The notes under the pieces are model-generated. The model was not told the origin of the DNA. It saw nothing but the letters and a program-made list of their open reading frames with translations, and did not search any database. This document shows positions 54,925 through 63,775 of a DNA stretch of 64,000 bases, piece after piece. The position numbers were made by a program, and so were the translations under genes. Where the stretch lies: positions 1-64,000 of the forward strand of contig JAHHSL010000007.1 in the NCBI GenBank assembly GCA_020025235.1. The letters run 5' to 3'. The DNA is from Ruthenibacterium sp. GTDB lineage: Bacteria > Bacillota > Clostridia > Oscillospirales > Ruminococcaceae. The number at the start of each line of letters is the position of its first letter. Position 1 is the first letter of the stretch.

Positions 54925-55614
54925 ATGGCAAACCCCAAAATTTTAATTGCGGACGATGATAAAAATATCTGTGAGCTTCTGCGGCTGTATCTTACCAAGG
55001 AAGGATACGAGACCGTTATTGCAAACGACGGCGAGGCCGCCGTTGAAATGTACGAATCGGCAAAACCGGATCTTGTCCTGCTGGACGTGATGATGCCGAA
55101 AATGGACGGTTGGGAGGTATGCCGGCGCATCCGCGCCGCGGGCAAAACGCCCGTCATCATGCTGACGGCCAAGGGCGAAACCTTCGACAAGGTGCTGGGG
55201 CTGGAGCTTGGCGCGGACGATTACGTCGTAAAGCCGTTCGACAGCAAGGAGGTCGTCGCGCGCATCAAGGCGGTGCTGCGCCGCTGTGCACCGGCACAGG
55301 AACAGACGGACGGCGTCATCCAGTACGATAAGCTTTCGGTCGATCTTACCCGGTACGAGCTGCGTGTGGACGGCAAAACCGTCGAAGCCCCGCCCAAGGA
55401 GCTGGAGCTTTTGTACTATCTTGCCAGCCACCCCAACCGCGTTTTCACGCGCGATCAGCTTTTGGACGAAGTGTGGGGCTTTGAATATTACGGCGATTCC
55501 CGCACGATCGACGTGCATGTAAAGCGCCTGCGCGAAAAGCTGGAAAACACAAGCGATCAGTGGTCGCTGAAAACGGTCTGGGGCGTCGGATACAAATTTG
55601 AAGTGAAGGAATGA
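54925..55614 (+). CDS. OmpR-family response regulator
   Basis: 229 residues. The receiver domain has the acidic pair in LIADDDKNI, the phospho-acceptor Asp in LVLLDVMMPKMDGWEV, Thr in PVIMLTAKGE and Lys in DDYVVKPFD. The C-terminal winged helix contains LELLYYLASHPNRVFTRDQLLDEVWG and SRTIDVHVKRLREKLE, ending VWGVGYKFE. ATG at 54925 follows GTGAGG. The stop overlaps the kinase start as ATGA, so the pair is translationally coupled. Confidence 0.96.
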   Translation: MANPKILIADDDKNICELLRLYLTKEGYETVIANDGEAAVEMYESAKPDLVLLDVMMPKMDGWEVCRRIRAAGKTPVIMLTAKGETFDKVLGLELGADDYVVKPFDSKEVVARIKAVLRRCAPAQEQTDGVIQYDKLSVDLTRYELRVDGKTVEAPPKELELLYYLASHPNRVFTRDQLLDEVWGFEYYGDSRTIDVHVKRLREKLENTSDQWSLKTVWGVGYKFEVKE

Positions 55615-57159
55615 TGCGCAACGGAACGCACGAACGAAAAAAAGCCCGCATGTAAATCTTCCACGCGCAAAAGCATCACAACGCGCTATTTTTATTCCAC
55701 CGCCGTGCTGCTGATCTGCAGCATCGCCGTCATGGGCTTTATTCAGATGTATCTTGCCATGGGCTATTTTCTGGAAGAAAACGGCTACGCCCTGCGCGCA
55801 ACGATCGACAACGCCATTCTGGCGATGAACGAAGTGGAGCACGATAAAAAAGCCGCGCACGAAACCTTCAGCGAAGCCGCAAAGGCGGCCGAGTTTGCAG
55901 GCCTTACGGCAGACGATATCCGCCGCGGCATCACACTGACGGCACGCGCCGCCGGAAAAAGCATCCTGGTATCGGATGCATACGGCAACGTGGTGCTTGC
56001 CATTCCGGACGATTACCAGAATACGCGCGTTCCGATGCGGGTATGCGACGCCGCGTTCAGCCGCGGGGAATATGACGAGATCGGCACACTGGGCGGCATC
56101 TTCAAAAGCCGCTATTACATCGCCGGCAAGCCGATCGTGGACAACAGCGGACGCCTGCGCGGATTTGTCTTTGCCGGTGCAAGCGCCGACAGCCTGACAA
56201 CCTATCTTGGCAACCTGTTTTCCACGTTCATCCTTTCCGCCGGGCTGATGCTTATGGTGTCCAGCGTCCTTTCCATTGTGCTGACAAACCGCATGACGAC
56301 GCCGCTGCGGCGCATCACCCATGCGGCAAAGCGCTTTGGCAGCGGCGATTTCACCGCGCGCGTGCCAGAAGAGGGCGATGACGAACTGGCACAGCTTGCC
56401 GAAACCTTCAACACCATGGCGGCAAGCCTGGAAAAGATCGATCAGTCCCGCCGCAGCTTCATGGGCAATATCGCGCACGAACTGCGCACCCCGATGACGA
56501 CGATCAAGGGCTTTATCGACGGCATGCTGGACGGCACGATCCCGCCGGAAAGCCGCGATCATTATCTGGAGATCGTCTCCGAAGAATCCGGCCGCCTGAC
56601 GCGGCTGATCAAGAACATGCTGGACATCACAAAGCTGGAAGCGGGCGAATACAAGGTGAACGCTTCCACCTACGATATCTGGGAAAGCATCACAAGCGTC
56701 GTGTTCGGCGCAGAGCAGCGTCTTGAGGCAAACCACATCAAAATCGCGGGCTTTGCCCCCACCAAAACGCTGGTGGTCGCGGATCAGGATCTTGTGCATC
56801 AGGTGCTTTACAACCTGACGGACAACGCCATTAAATTCTGCAATCCGGGCGGCGAGATCCGCTATTCCGTCACCCAGACAAAGGACGAAGTGACGATCGG
56901 TGTGCGCAACACCGGCGCGGGTATTTCGCCCGATGCACTTCCCTTTGTATTTGACCGCTTTTATAAAGAGGACAAAAGCCGCGGGCTGAATACCACCGGC
57001 AGCGGCCTTGGGCTGCACATCTGCAAGGTGCTCATCAACCTTTCGGGCGGCAAGATCCGCGTTGAAAGCAAGGAGGGCGAATACTGTGAATTTCTGTTCA
57101 CACTGCCCGCCGCACCGCCCGCTTCGCCCATTAAAAGCGGCAAGCTGAAAGAATCCTGA
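55611..57159 (+). CDS. Sensor histidine kinase with an apparent +1 frameshift in an A7 tract near the start
   Basis: About 514 residues if restored. ATGATG at 55611/55614 overlaps the regulator stop and has GAAGGA upstream, but that frame ends at TAA 14 codons later. The kinase frame is +1 to it and has no start codon upstream of GTG 55705, which lies inside TM1 and has no ribosome site. Dropping one A of the seven at 55637-55643 joins them. Domains: TM1, extracellular sensor, TM2 at about 180 of the restored protein, HAMP (RMTTPLRRITHAAKRFGSGDF), HisKA (IAHELRTPMTT) and HATPase (TDNAIKF, FDRFYKEDKS, GSGLGLHICK). The signal sensed is unknown. Confidence 0.85.
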
Positions 57160-57223
57160 TGAATAACATGCGGCCGCACCTTGCCGCACGCCGGCCGGCA
57201 GCCGGCAGATAAGAGAGGAAACC

Positions 57224-58663
57224 ATGGAAAATCCGAATCTGCAGCCGAAGGACGAAGCGCTTTCGCCCGAAGCTGCATCCCATACACCGCCGCAGACGCC
57301 CAAAACGGCGGCACAGACGCCCGCACCCGAAGCCCCGCAGCCGGCAAACCCCGCATGGGGCGCGCCGAACCAGCCGCAGGCTGCACCGCACGCCGCAGGG
57401 CAGGGGTATCCCTATCCGTACCCGCCGGGCGTACCGGCGTACCCGGTATACGGCGGATATCCGGGCGCACCGTATCAGCCAAACAACGGCGCAGTCCCGC
57501 CGCACTATACCTATCCGCCGCGCTTTGGCTATGCGCCGCAGCCGCCCAAGCCCCCGCGCCGGCGCAAAAATCACGCGGCGCTTGCCGCAACGCTGCTGTT
57601 GCTCGGCATCACTGCCGTGCTGTTCCTTGGGGACAGCGTGCTCAACACCATGATGTCCGGTGTGCCGCGCAAGCGGCCGGACCCCGCCGATGTGCCCAGC
57701 TTTTCGATCGAGGAGCTGCCGGAAGATCTGGACAGCGGGCTTTCCACCGAAGAGATCGCCCGTGTCGTCAGCCCGAGCGTCGTGTGCATCAATATCTATG
57801 AACCGCACAATATCTCGATCGCCGGTTCCGGCAGCGGCATCATCCTGAACGCCGACGGCTTCATCGTCACAAACGCCCATGTGGTGGAAGGCTCTTCCGC
57901 CGTCAAGGTCGTGCTGGCGGACGGGCGCGAGCTGGATGCATGGATCGTCGGCGCCGATACCCGCACCGATCTTGCGGTGGTGAAGGTGACGGCAGAGGAT
58001 CTTGTTCCCGCCGTATTCGGCGATTCGGATTCCCTGCATGTAGGCGAACGCGCCATTGCGATCGGCAACGCCGCAGGGCAGTTTTCCGGCACGGTGACGC
58101 AGGGCATCATTTCGGGGCTGGACCGCGAAGTGCGCATGCAGTCCGGTCAGCGCGTGGTGCGCATGAACCTGATCCAGACGGACGCATCGATCAACCCCGG
58201 CAATTCCGGCGGCGCACTGGTGAACCGCTTTGGGCAGGTCATCGGCATCAATTCGGTAAAAATGACAAGCACCCAGTTTGAAGGGCTGGGCTTTGCGATC
58301 CCCATTGCGGATGCGCGCCCGGTCGTGGAAAACCTGATTGCATACGGCTATGTGAAAGACCGTGCCGCACTGGGCATCGTCGTCATCGGGCTGAACCCCG
58401 CGCTTGCCGCCGAAAACGATGTTCCCGCACAGGGGCTTTTCATTTCGGCAATGGAAGATTACTGCGACCTGATCCAATACGATATCGCCGTTGGGGATAT
58501 CATCCTGACGGCAGACGGCCAGCCCATGAAAACGCCGGACGACCTGCTTGAAGTACTGGAAAAGCACAAGCCGGGCGAAACCGTAAAGCTGGAGATCCAA
58601 AAGCACGGCAGCGGCACCGTCGTTACGGTGGATGCACTTTTGGCCGAAAGCCGCAGCAACTGA
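57224..58663 (+). CDS. HtrA/DegP-type serine protease with proline-rich cytoplasmic N-terminus
   Basis: 479 residues. The Pro/Ala/Gln/Tyr-rich N-tail (about 1-115) ends in PPRRRKN. One membrane helix follows (LAATLLLLGITAVLFLG), then an extracellular trypsin-like domain. The triad is His in FIVTNAHVVE, Asp in RTDLAVVKV and Ser in NPGNSGGALV. A single PDZ domain closes the protein (GLFISAMEDYCDLIQYDIAVGDIILTADG). It is a surface quality-control protease. GAGAGGAAACC precedes the ATG. It begins 65 bases after the histidine kinase, so the two-component system may control envelope stress. Confidence 0.94.
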   Translation: MENPNLQPKDEALSPEAASHTPPQTPKTAAQTPAPEAPQPANPAWGAPNQPQAAPHAAGQGYPYPYPPGVPAYPVYGGYPGAPYQPNNGAVPPHYTYPPRFGYAPQPPKPPRRRKNHAALAATLLLLGITAVLFLGDSVLNTMMSGVPRKRPDPADVPSFSIEELPEDLDSGLSTEEIARVVSPSVVCINIYEPHNISIAGSGSGIILNADGFIVTNAHVVEGSSAVKVVLADGRELDAWIVGADTRTDLAVVKVTAEDLVPAVFGDSDSLHVGERAIAIGNAAGQFSGTVTQGIISGLDREVRMQSGQRVVRMNLIQTDASINPGNSGGALVNRFGQVIGINSVKMTSTQFEGLGFAIPIADARPVVENLIAYGYVKDRAALGIVVIGLNPALAAENDVPAQGLFISAMEDYCDLIQYDIAVGDIILTADGQPMKTPDDLLEVLEKHKPGETVKLEIQKHGSGTVVTVDALLAESRSN

Positions 58664-58835
58664 TTTTCCCCCCGTACACCTTAAAGCATCCCCTCCGGCA
58701 TACCCCGCAGCAAAACCCCAGGCATACCCCCGCACAAACCGGTGTCCTGCACTTTTCGCAGCGGCACACTTCCTTCTGTAAGCCGGCGTTTCAAACCGTG
58801 CTGATAAATTTATTCCGAAACAAGGAGAAGTATCT

Positions 58836-59291
58836 ATGAAAAAAGGGTTGAAAGTATTCCTGATCGTAATTGCCTGCATCGTCGGCCTTTTTGTGGTAGT
58901 CAGCATTATTGCTTCCATCGCCACGAACAAGGCTGCCAACGCCGATGAGTACAAACTGGGCGATGATGTGATCAAATCCGTAAAGGCCGTTGTGGGTGAA
59001 CGTGACGTCACCGCGGTTTCCACTTCCACGAAAAACGGCGTCAAGACCAAAAGCTACACCTACAAATCGTCCTCCGTGCAGGAAGACCTTGTGAGCTATG
59101 TCGAATATCTGCGCGGCGAGGGCGGCTTCAGCCTGACGGCAGACATGGATCTTTCGCATGTGCCGGGCACCGTCCAGCTGGCGAAGGAATCCGCAGAGGA
59201 AGGCCAGGTCATTCTTTTGTACATCGAGTACACGAACTTCGATTATGCCCTTACGCTGCAGAAGGGCGAAGGCACCTTCACGCTGAACTGA
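58836..59291 (+). CDS. Membrane-anchored small protein of unknown function
   Basis: 151 residues. An N-terminal uncleaved anchor or signal (MKKGLKVFLIVIACIVGLFVVVSIIASIA) is followed by a beta-rich domain of about 115 residues (SVKAVVGERDVTAVSTSTKNG, YTYKSSSVQEDLVSYVEYLRGEGGF, then three strands). There are no cysteines in the soluble part. AACAAGGAGAAG precedes the ATG, and a terminator follows. The 170 bases before it are unusually C-rich on the plus strand and contain no gene. Confidence 0.78.
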   Translation: MKKGLKVFLIVIACIVGLFVVVSIIASIATNKAANADEYKLGDDVIKSVKAVVGERDVTAVSTSTKNGVKTKSYTYKSSSVQEDLVSYVEYLRGEGGFSLTADMDLSHVPGTVQLAKESAEEGQVILLYIEYTNFDYALTLQKGEGTFTLN

Positions 59292-59308
59292 TTTTTCCGC
59301 ACAAACGC

Positions 59309-59340
59309 GCCGCGCAGAATGTTCTGCGCGGCCTTTTTTG
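59309..59340 (+). terminator. Terminator after the small membrane protein gene
   Basis: Stem GCCGCGCAGAA / TTCTGCGCGGC followed by a T-rich tail. Confidence 0.9.
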
Positions 59341-59356
59341 CGCCGTTTCCCGCACA

Positions 59357-59401
59357 GAAAAAGCGCCGGTTCAAAGCATGGCTTTGAACCGGCGCTTTTC
59401 T
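59357..59401 (-). terminator. Terminator of the Na+-symporter gene
   Basis: A long stem, AAAAGCGCCGGTTCAAAGC and its complement, with T5 on the minus strand just after the stop at 59413. Confidence 0.9.
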
Positions 59402-59412
59402 GTTGCCGCCCG

Positions 59413-60789
59413 TTAAGCGGAAAAGAATTTATCCTTATACCCCATAACAAAGATGAACAGTACGATCAGCGGCAGGATATACGATACATACACGCGCACC
59501 CATTTCGGATATTTTACGCCGCGGCCTTCGTTTGCCTCTTTGGTGAAGCTTTCCCAGCCCCAGCCGCAGCGCATCGTGCAGAACAGCAGATACACAAGGC
59601 TGCCAAGCGGCAGAAGATTGTTCGATACGATGAAATCCTCCAGATCCAGAATGTTCGTGCCCGCCCCCAGCGGCTGAAAGCCGGAAAGCAGGTTGAAGCC
59701 CAGCACGCACGGCAGCGAAAGCACGATCACCGCCGCAATGTTCACGCCCACGGCCTTTTTCCGCGTCCAGCCCCACAGATCCATACCGAACGAAACGATG
59801 TTTTCAAACACCGCGATCAGGGTGCTCATGGCGGCAAAGCTCATAAACACAAAGAACAGCGCACCCCAGATGCGCCCGCCCGCCATGCCGCCGAAGATGT
59901 TCGGCAGCGTCACGAACACAAGCCCCGGCCCTTCGCCGGGATTGATGCCGAACGCAAAGCACGCCGGAAAGATAATCAGCCCCGCCATGATCGCAACAAA
60001 GGTATCCAGCAGCGTGATGTTGATGCTTTCCGTCAAAAGCGTGCGTTCTTTGCCGATGTAGCTGCCGAAGATCGTCATGGCGCCGATGCCCAGCGAAAGC
60101 GTGAAGAACGCCTGTCCCATTGCGGCATACACAACATTGCCCACGCCCTGCTGCACAAGGCGGCCAAAATCCGGCACCAGATAGAACTTCAGCCCTTCCA
60201 CCGCACCGGGCAGCGTAACGGCACGCACCACAAGCGCCAGCATCAAAAACAAAAGGCAGACCATCATCACCTTGGTGATCTTTTCCACGCCGTTCTGCAG
60301 CCCCAGGCTGCACACCCCAAAGCCCAGCAGCACCGCCGCGATCATCCACGCGATCTGCGGCCCGGCGTTTGCCAGCATACTGCCGAACTGCGCGTTCACG
60401 GCTTCGGCCGATGCGCCCACGAAATCGCCGCGCAGCATTTTGAAGATGTACGCCAGCATCCAGCCCGCCACCGTGGTGTAAAACATCATCAGCAGATAGT
60501 TGCCCGCCATGCCGAGCCATGCGTTCCAGTGCCATTTGGTGCCCTTCGGTTCCAGCACATGAAAGCTTTTTGCGCAGCTTTTCTGCGATGCACGCCCGAC
60601 GGCAAATTCCATGGTCATAATGGGCAGCCCCAGAATGACAAGGAACACAAGATAGATCAGCACAAAGGCCGCACCGCCGTATTTGCCTGTGATATACGGA
60701 AAACGCCATACGTTCCCGATCCCGATGGCGCATCCTGCCGAAATCAGCAAAAAGCCAAGACGGGAAGCAAATTTTTCTCTTTTTTCCAT
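59413..60789 (-). CDS. Neurotransmitter:sodium symporter (SNF) family transporter
   Basis: 458 residues, about 11-12 helices in the LeuT fold. Na+/substrate-site segments are LLISAGCAIGIGNVWRFPYITGKYGG (TM1), GLPIMTMEFAVGRAS (TM2), QAFFTLSLGIGAMTIFGSYI (TM6) and FAAMSTLIAVFENIV (TM8). It probably imports an amino acid with Na+. ATG at 60789 (MEKREKFASRLGFLL) follows GAAGG by 8 bases; the open frame extends upstream without a ribosome site. The gene stands alone. Confidence 0.93.
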   Translation of the reverse strand: MEKREKFASRLGFLLISAGCAIGIGNVWRFPYITGKYGGAAFVLIYLVFLVILGLPIMTMEFAVGRASQKSCAKSFHVLEPKGTKWHWNAWLGMAGNYLLMMFYTTVAGWMLAYIFKMLRGDFVGASAEAVNAQFGSMLANAGPQIAWMIAAVLLGFGVCSLGLQNGVEKITKVMMVCLLFLMLALVVRAVTLPGAVEGLKFYLVPDFGRLVQQGVGNVVYAAMGQAFFTLSLGIGAMTIFGSYIGKERTLLTESINITLLDTFVAIMAGLIIFPACFAFGINPGEGPGLVFVTLPNIFGGMAGGRIWGALFFVFMSFAAMSTLIAVFENIVSFGMDLWGWTRKKAVGVNIAAVIVLSLPCVLGFNLLSGFQPLGAGTNILDLEDFIVSNNLLPLGSLVYLLFCTMRCGWGWESFTKEANEGRGVKYPKWVRVYVSYILPLIVLFIFVMGYKDKFFSA

Positions 60790-60960
60790 GACCGAGCCTT
60801 CTTTCCTCACCCCATGCGCGCGATCCCCGCGCGCAATTATTGTTGTTAGGATATCAAACCGGCCTGTTTCTGTCAACTCGAAATATGCATCATTCCTGCA
60901 TATCATGCAGCTTTTTCGCATTTTTTTGCAGTTTTGGGCGAATTGAAATCATTTTGTCAC

Positions 60961-61004
60961 CAAAAAAACGCCGGATGCAGCATCTGTGCTTTTGCATCCG
61001 GCGG
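60961..61004 (-). terminator. Terminator downstream of the enzyme I-like gene
   Basis: Stem CGCCGGATGCA / TGCATCCGGCG with T7 on the minus strand, about 90 bases after the stop. The rest of the 300-base gap (60790-61094) is GC-rich and empty. Confidence 0.88.
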
Positions 61005-61094
61005 CGTCTTCGGTATGGTTTTCGGGGGGGCAGGGGGCGGCGTTCTGCACGCGGCGGACCCACGCTTTGCCCCGCCCGGGCGTTTCGGGCGGCG

Positions 61095-62696
61095 TCACAG
61101 CGAAACGCCCATAAGATATTCCTTTACTTCCAGCAGCTCGCGGGCAGGCAGGGAAAATTCCCGCACGCCCAGACGGGCATAGGTTTCGGCCAGTGCCGGC
61201 TGTTCGGCGCCGTCCCCGCACAGGCACAGCGGGATCTTTGCTTCCGACGCCGCTTCGACAGCGCACCGCACCAGACGGTACACCGCGCGCGAAGAAGCCG
61301 GCAGATATTTCTGCATCTGCGGGTTCACGCGGTCGGCCGCATAGGTGTATTGGGTAAGATTGTTCGTGCTGACGGTGAAAAATGCCGAACGGCAGGCAAG
61401 CTCCGCCGCCGTCAGCGCCGCGGCGGGCGTTTCGATGCACGCGCCCACGGGCACGTTTTCCGCAAAGGCCGTGCCCTGCGCGCGCAGCTGCACCTTGGCA
61501 CGGTGCACCGCCTGCATCACGGCGTCCAGTTCTTCGCGCGTTGTCACCATGGGCAGCAGGATGCGCAGACGCCCGTACCGCCCCGCACGCAGAAGCGCGC
61601 GCAGCTGCACATCAAAAAATCCCGGATGCGAAAGGCAGTACCGCACCCCGCACAGCCCCAGAGCGGGATTCTGCTCCTCCCGCGCGAACTCGGCGCCCTT
61701 GGTGTTCGGGCCGACGTCAAATGTGCAGATCGTCACCGGTCTGCCCTCGGCGGCCTCCAGACATTCCTTATAAAAGCCGAACTGCTCCTCCTCACCATGC
61801 ATCTTTTCCGCCGCCAGCAGATATTCGCTCAGCAGCATGCCCACGCCGTCCGCGCCCGCAGCCACTGCCGTCTGCACGTCCTCCACGGTGGCGCAGTCTG
61901 CCATAAGCAGCAGCCGCGTGCCGTCCCGCGTGACGCACGGCGCCCTGCGCAGGCTTTCGCGCGAAAGCTGATACCGCCGCTCCAGACGCATCCGGTGGAT
62001 GAACAGCGCCTTGGTTCCTTCGTCCGGGTCAAGATATGCTTCCCCGGTATCGCCGTCCATGGCGATCGGCCTGCCGTCGCAGCCCTCCAGATTTTCCCGT
62101 CCCGCCATGACGACCGCCGGGATCCCCATGGTGCGCGCGATGATCGAAGCGTGCGCGTTGGGGGAACCTTCGCTTGTGATGATGCCGATGACAAGGCTGC
62201 GGTCAAGCATGACGATGTCCGTCGGGTACAGCTCCTGCGCCGCGATGACGCTCGGGCCTTCCAGTATCACTGTCTCCTGCACGCGGCCGTCCAGCACCTT
62301 CACCACGCGGCGGCACGCATCCAGGATATCGCACGCGCGCTCGCGCATATACGGGTCATCCAGTGAACGGATACGGTTTGCAAAAATGCCGCCCGCACGC
62401 TCCACGGCAGCCGCCGCGCCCGCACCCGCGCGGATGTAGCAGGCGATTTCCTCCAACAGGCCGCCGTCCTCAAGCAAAATGCGCTGCACCATAAAAATAT
62501 CGCGGTCCTGCGCCGCGGCCTTCTGTTCCAGCCGTTCCAGCTGTCGCTTTGCCTCCGCCGCCGCTTCGTCAAACGCTTTCTGCTCTTCGGCCGGTGTGCG
62601 CACCGCACGCCCCAGCCCGCTTTGGGTATGGCGCAGATAGCGCACTGTCCCGTATACAAGCCCCGGGGAAGCCGGGACCCCTGTGATGTATTTCAC
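61095..62696 (-). CDS. Phosphoenolpyruvate-protein phosphotransferase (PTS enzyme I), divergent form
   Basis: 533 residues, about 40 shorter than typical EI. N-terminal GVPASPGLVYG; phospho-His region GSPNAHASIIARTMGIPAVV; PEP-binding barrel with the STNNLTQYTYAADRVN motif (usual GTNDLTQY) and CLCGDGAEQPAL where CGEMAGD is normal, keeping the catalytic Cys but altering the flanking acidic residues. The start is GTG 62696 (MKYITGVPASPG), 9 bases from AAAGGGG; an ATG at 62705 touches that site. No HPr or sugar EII is in the window. Function as general EI or a specialised paralogue is open. Confidence 0.88.
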   Translation of the reverse strand: MKYITGVPASPGLVYGTVRYLRHTQSGLGRAVRTPAEEQKAFDEAAAEAKRQLERLEQKAAAQDRDIFMVQRILLEDGGLLEEIACYIRAGAGAAAAVERAGGIFANRIRSLDDPYMRERACDILDACRRVVKVLDGRVQETVILEGPSVIAAQELYPTDIVMLDRSLVIGIITSEGSPNAHASIIARTMGIPAVVMAGRENLEGCDGRPIAMDGDTGEAYLDPDEGTKALFIHRMRLERRYQLSRESLRRAPCVTRDGTRLLLMADCATVEDVQTAVAAGADGVGMLLSEYLLAAEKMHGEEEQFGFYKECLEAAEGRPVTICTFDVGPNTKGAEFAREEQNPALGLCGVRYCLSHPGFFDVQLRALLRAGRYGRLRILLPMVTTREELDAVMQAVHRAKVQLRAQGTAFAENVPVGACIETPAAALTAAELACRSAFFTVSTNNLTQYTYAADRVNPQMQKYLPASSRAVYRLVRCAVEAASEAKIPLCLCGDGAEQPALAETYARLGVREFSLPARELLEVKEYLMGVSL

Positions 62697-62911
62697 GCTC
62701 TGCATCCCCTTTTGCGCAGCATGAACCGCTGTTGTGCCGGTTTTGCAAAAGCGCGCAGGTGCTTGGTTCTTCCGCGCTTTTGCATTTTCGGCGCCGCGCA
62801 TTGATTTTTTTCATTGTAACACATTTTCCTGCGCGGGAAAATCCCCGGAATGACGAGTTTTTTTAAATTTATCTGGTTTTAAAAAACAGATATAGTATTT
62901 ATGAGAACATC

Positions 62912-62940
62912 TTGATTTTGTTTATCATACAATGTATAAT
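62912..62940 (+). promoter_or_regulatory. Promoter of the hemolysin III gene
   Basis: TTGATT (62912-62917), 17 bases, TATAAT (62935-62940). Confidence 0.8.
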
Positions 62941-62965
62941 AGTATTCGTTACGGAGGCGAGTTTT

Positions 62966-63631
62966 ATGACGCAGTGCAACCCTGCAAAAATTTTCTATAC
63001 AAAAGGGGAGGACATCTTCAACGCCGTTACACACGGGATCGGCGCGGTGTTTTCCATTGGCGGCACCGGCGCGCTGCTGGCGCTTGCGTCCTGCCCGAAA
63101 AGCGTGTTCATTTATCTGGTATACGGCCTTTCGCTGATTCTGCTGTACACCATGAGCACCCTGTACCACGCGTTCCCGAATGCAAAGCTCAAATCCCTGT
63201 TCCGCATTTTCGACCATGCTTCGATTTTCCTGCTGATCGCCGGGACATATACGCCGCTGACGCTGATCCTGCTTTCCGGCAGCCGAAAGGCCGCCATTGT
63301 GTGCGGTGTTGTGTGGGCGACGGCGCTGCTGGGCGTTGCGCTGAATGCATTCGGCGTAGAGCGGTTTGCCAAGCTTTCGCTCATCCTGTATGTGGCAATG
63401 GGCTGGGCGGTCGTCTTTGTGCTGAACGACGTGATCCGCGCGCTTTCCCGCAGCGGCTTTTGGCTTCTTCTGGACGGCGGGCTGTTCTATACGGTCGGCA
63501 TCATCTTTTACGTCTGGCATAAAAAGAAGCACACCCCGTACATGCACGGCGTGTGGCATCTGTTTGTGCTTGCGGGCAGCGTACTGCATTATCTGTGCAT
63601 CCTGCTTTATGTCGTGCCGTTCCAGTGCTGA
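62966..63631 (+). CDS. Hemolysin III family (PAQR-type) membrane protein
   Basis: 221 residues, seven helices. The conserved metal-site motifs are STLYHAF, RIFDHASIFLLIAGTYTP and HGVWHLFVLAGSVLHY; the NAVTHGIGAVFS start is typical. Family members are related to adiponectin receptors and probably act as hydrolases or membrane-homeostasis factors; the haemolysin name is historical. ATG at 62966 follows ACGGAGGC. Confidence 0.94.
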   Translation: MTQCNPAKIFYTKGEDIFNAVTHGIGAVFSIGGTGALLALASCPKSVFIYLVYGLSLILLYTMSTLYHAFPNAKLKSLFRIFDHASIFLLIAGTYTPLTLILLSGSRKAAIVCGVVWATALLGVALNAFGVERFAKLSLILYVAMGWAVVFVLNDVIRALSRSGFWLLLDGGLFYTVGIIFYVWHKKKHTPYMHGVWHLFVLAGSVLHYLCILLYVVPFQC

Positions 63632-63670
63632 AGCGCAAAAATATGCATCGACACTCCTTTTACCCCAAAC

Positions 63671-63705
63671 AAAAACGGGCGCAGGCGGCTGCGCCCGTTT
63701 TTTGT
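63671..63705. terminator. Terminator after the hemolysin III gene
   Basis: Stem AAAAACGGGCGCAG / CTGCGCCCGTTTTT followed by more T. Confidence 0.92.
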
Positions 63706-63734
63706 TTGCTTTTTCCGGTGCTGCGTGTTAAAAT
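63706..63734 (+). promoter_or_regulatory. Promoter of the truncated right-edge gene
   Basis: TTGCTT (63706-63711), 17 bases, TAAAAT (63729-63734). Confidence 0.65.
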
Positions 63735-63775
63735 TTTTCTGTCCGAATCATCCGGAAAACCCGAGGTATTTTTTC

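Noticed and set aside
54943..57303. Long minus-strand frame covering the two-component genes
   Set aside because: Antisense to clear receiver, HAMP and kinase motifs; low-complexity His/Arg-rich product.
57131..59050. Long minus-strand frame across HtrA
   Set aside because: Shadow of the HtrA gene; no start site or domain.
59372..59391. TTGAACC match near the symporter gene
   Set aside because: It is the 3' arm of a terminator stem, and isolated 7-mers are expected by chance in 64 kb.
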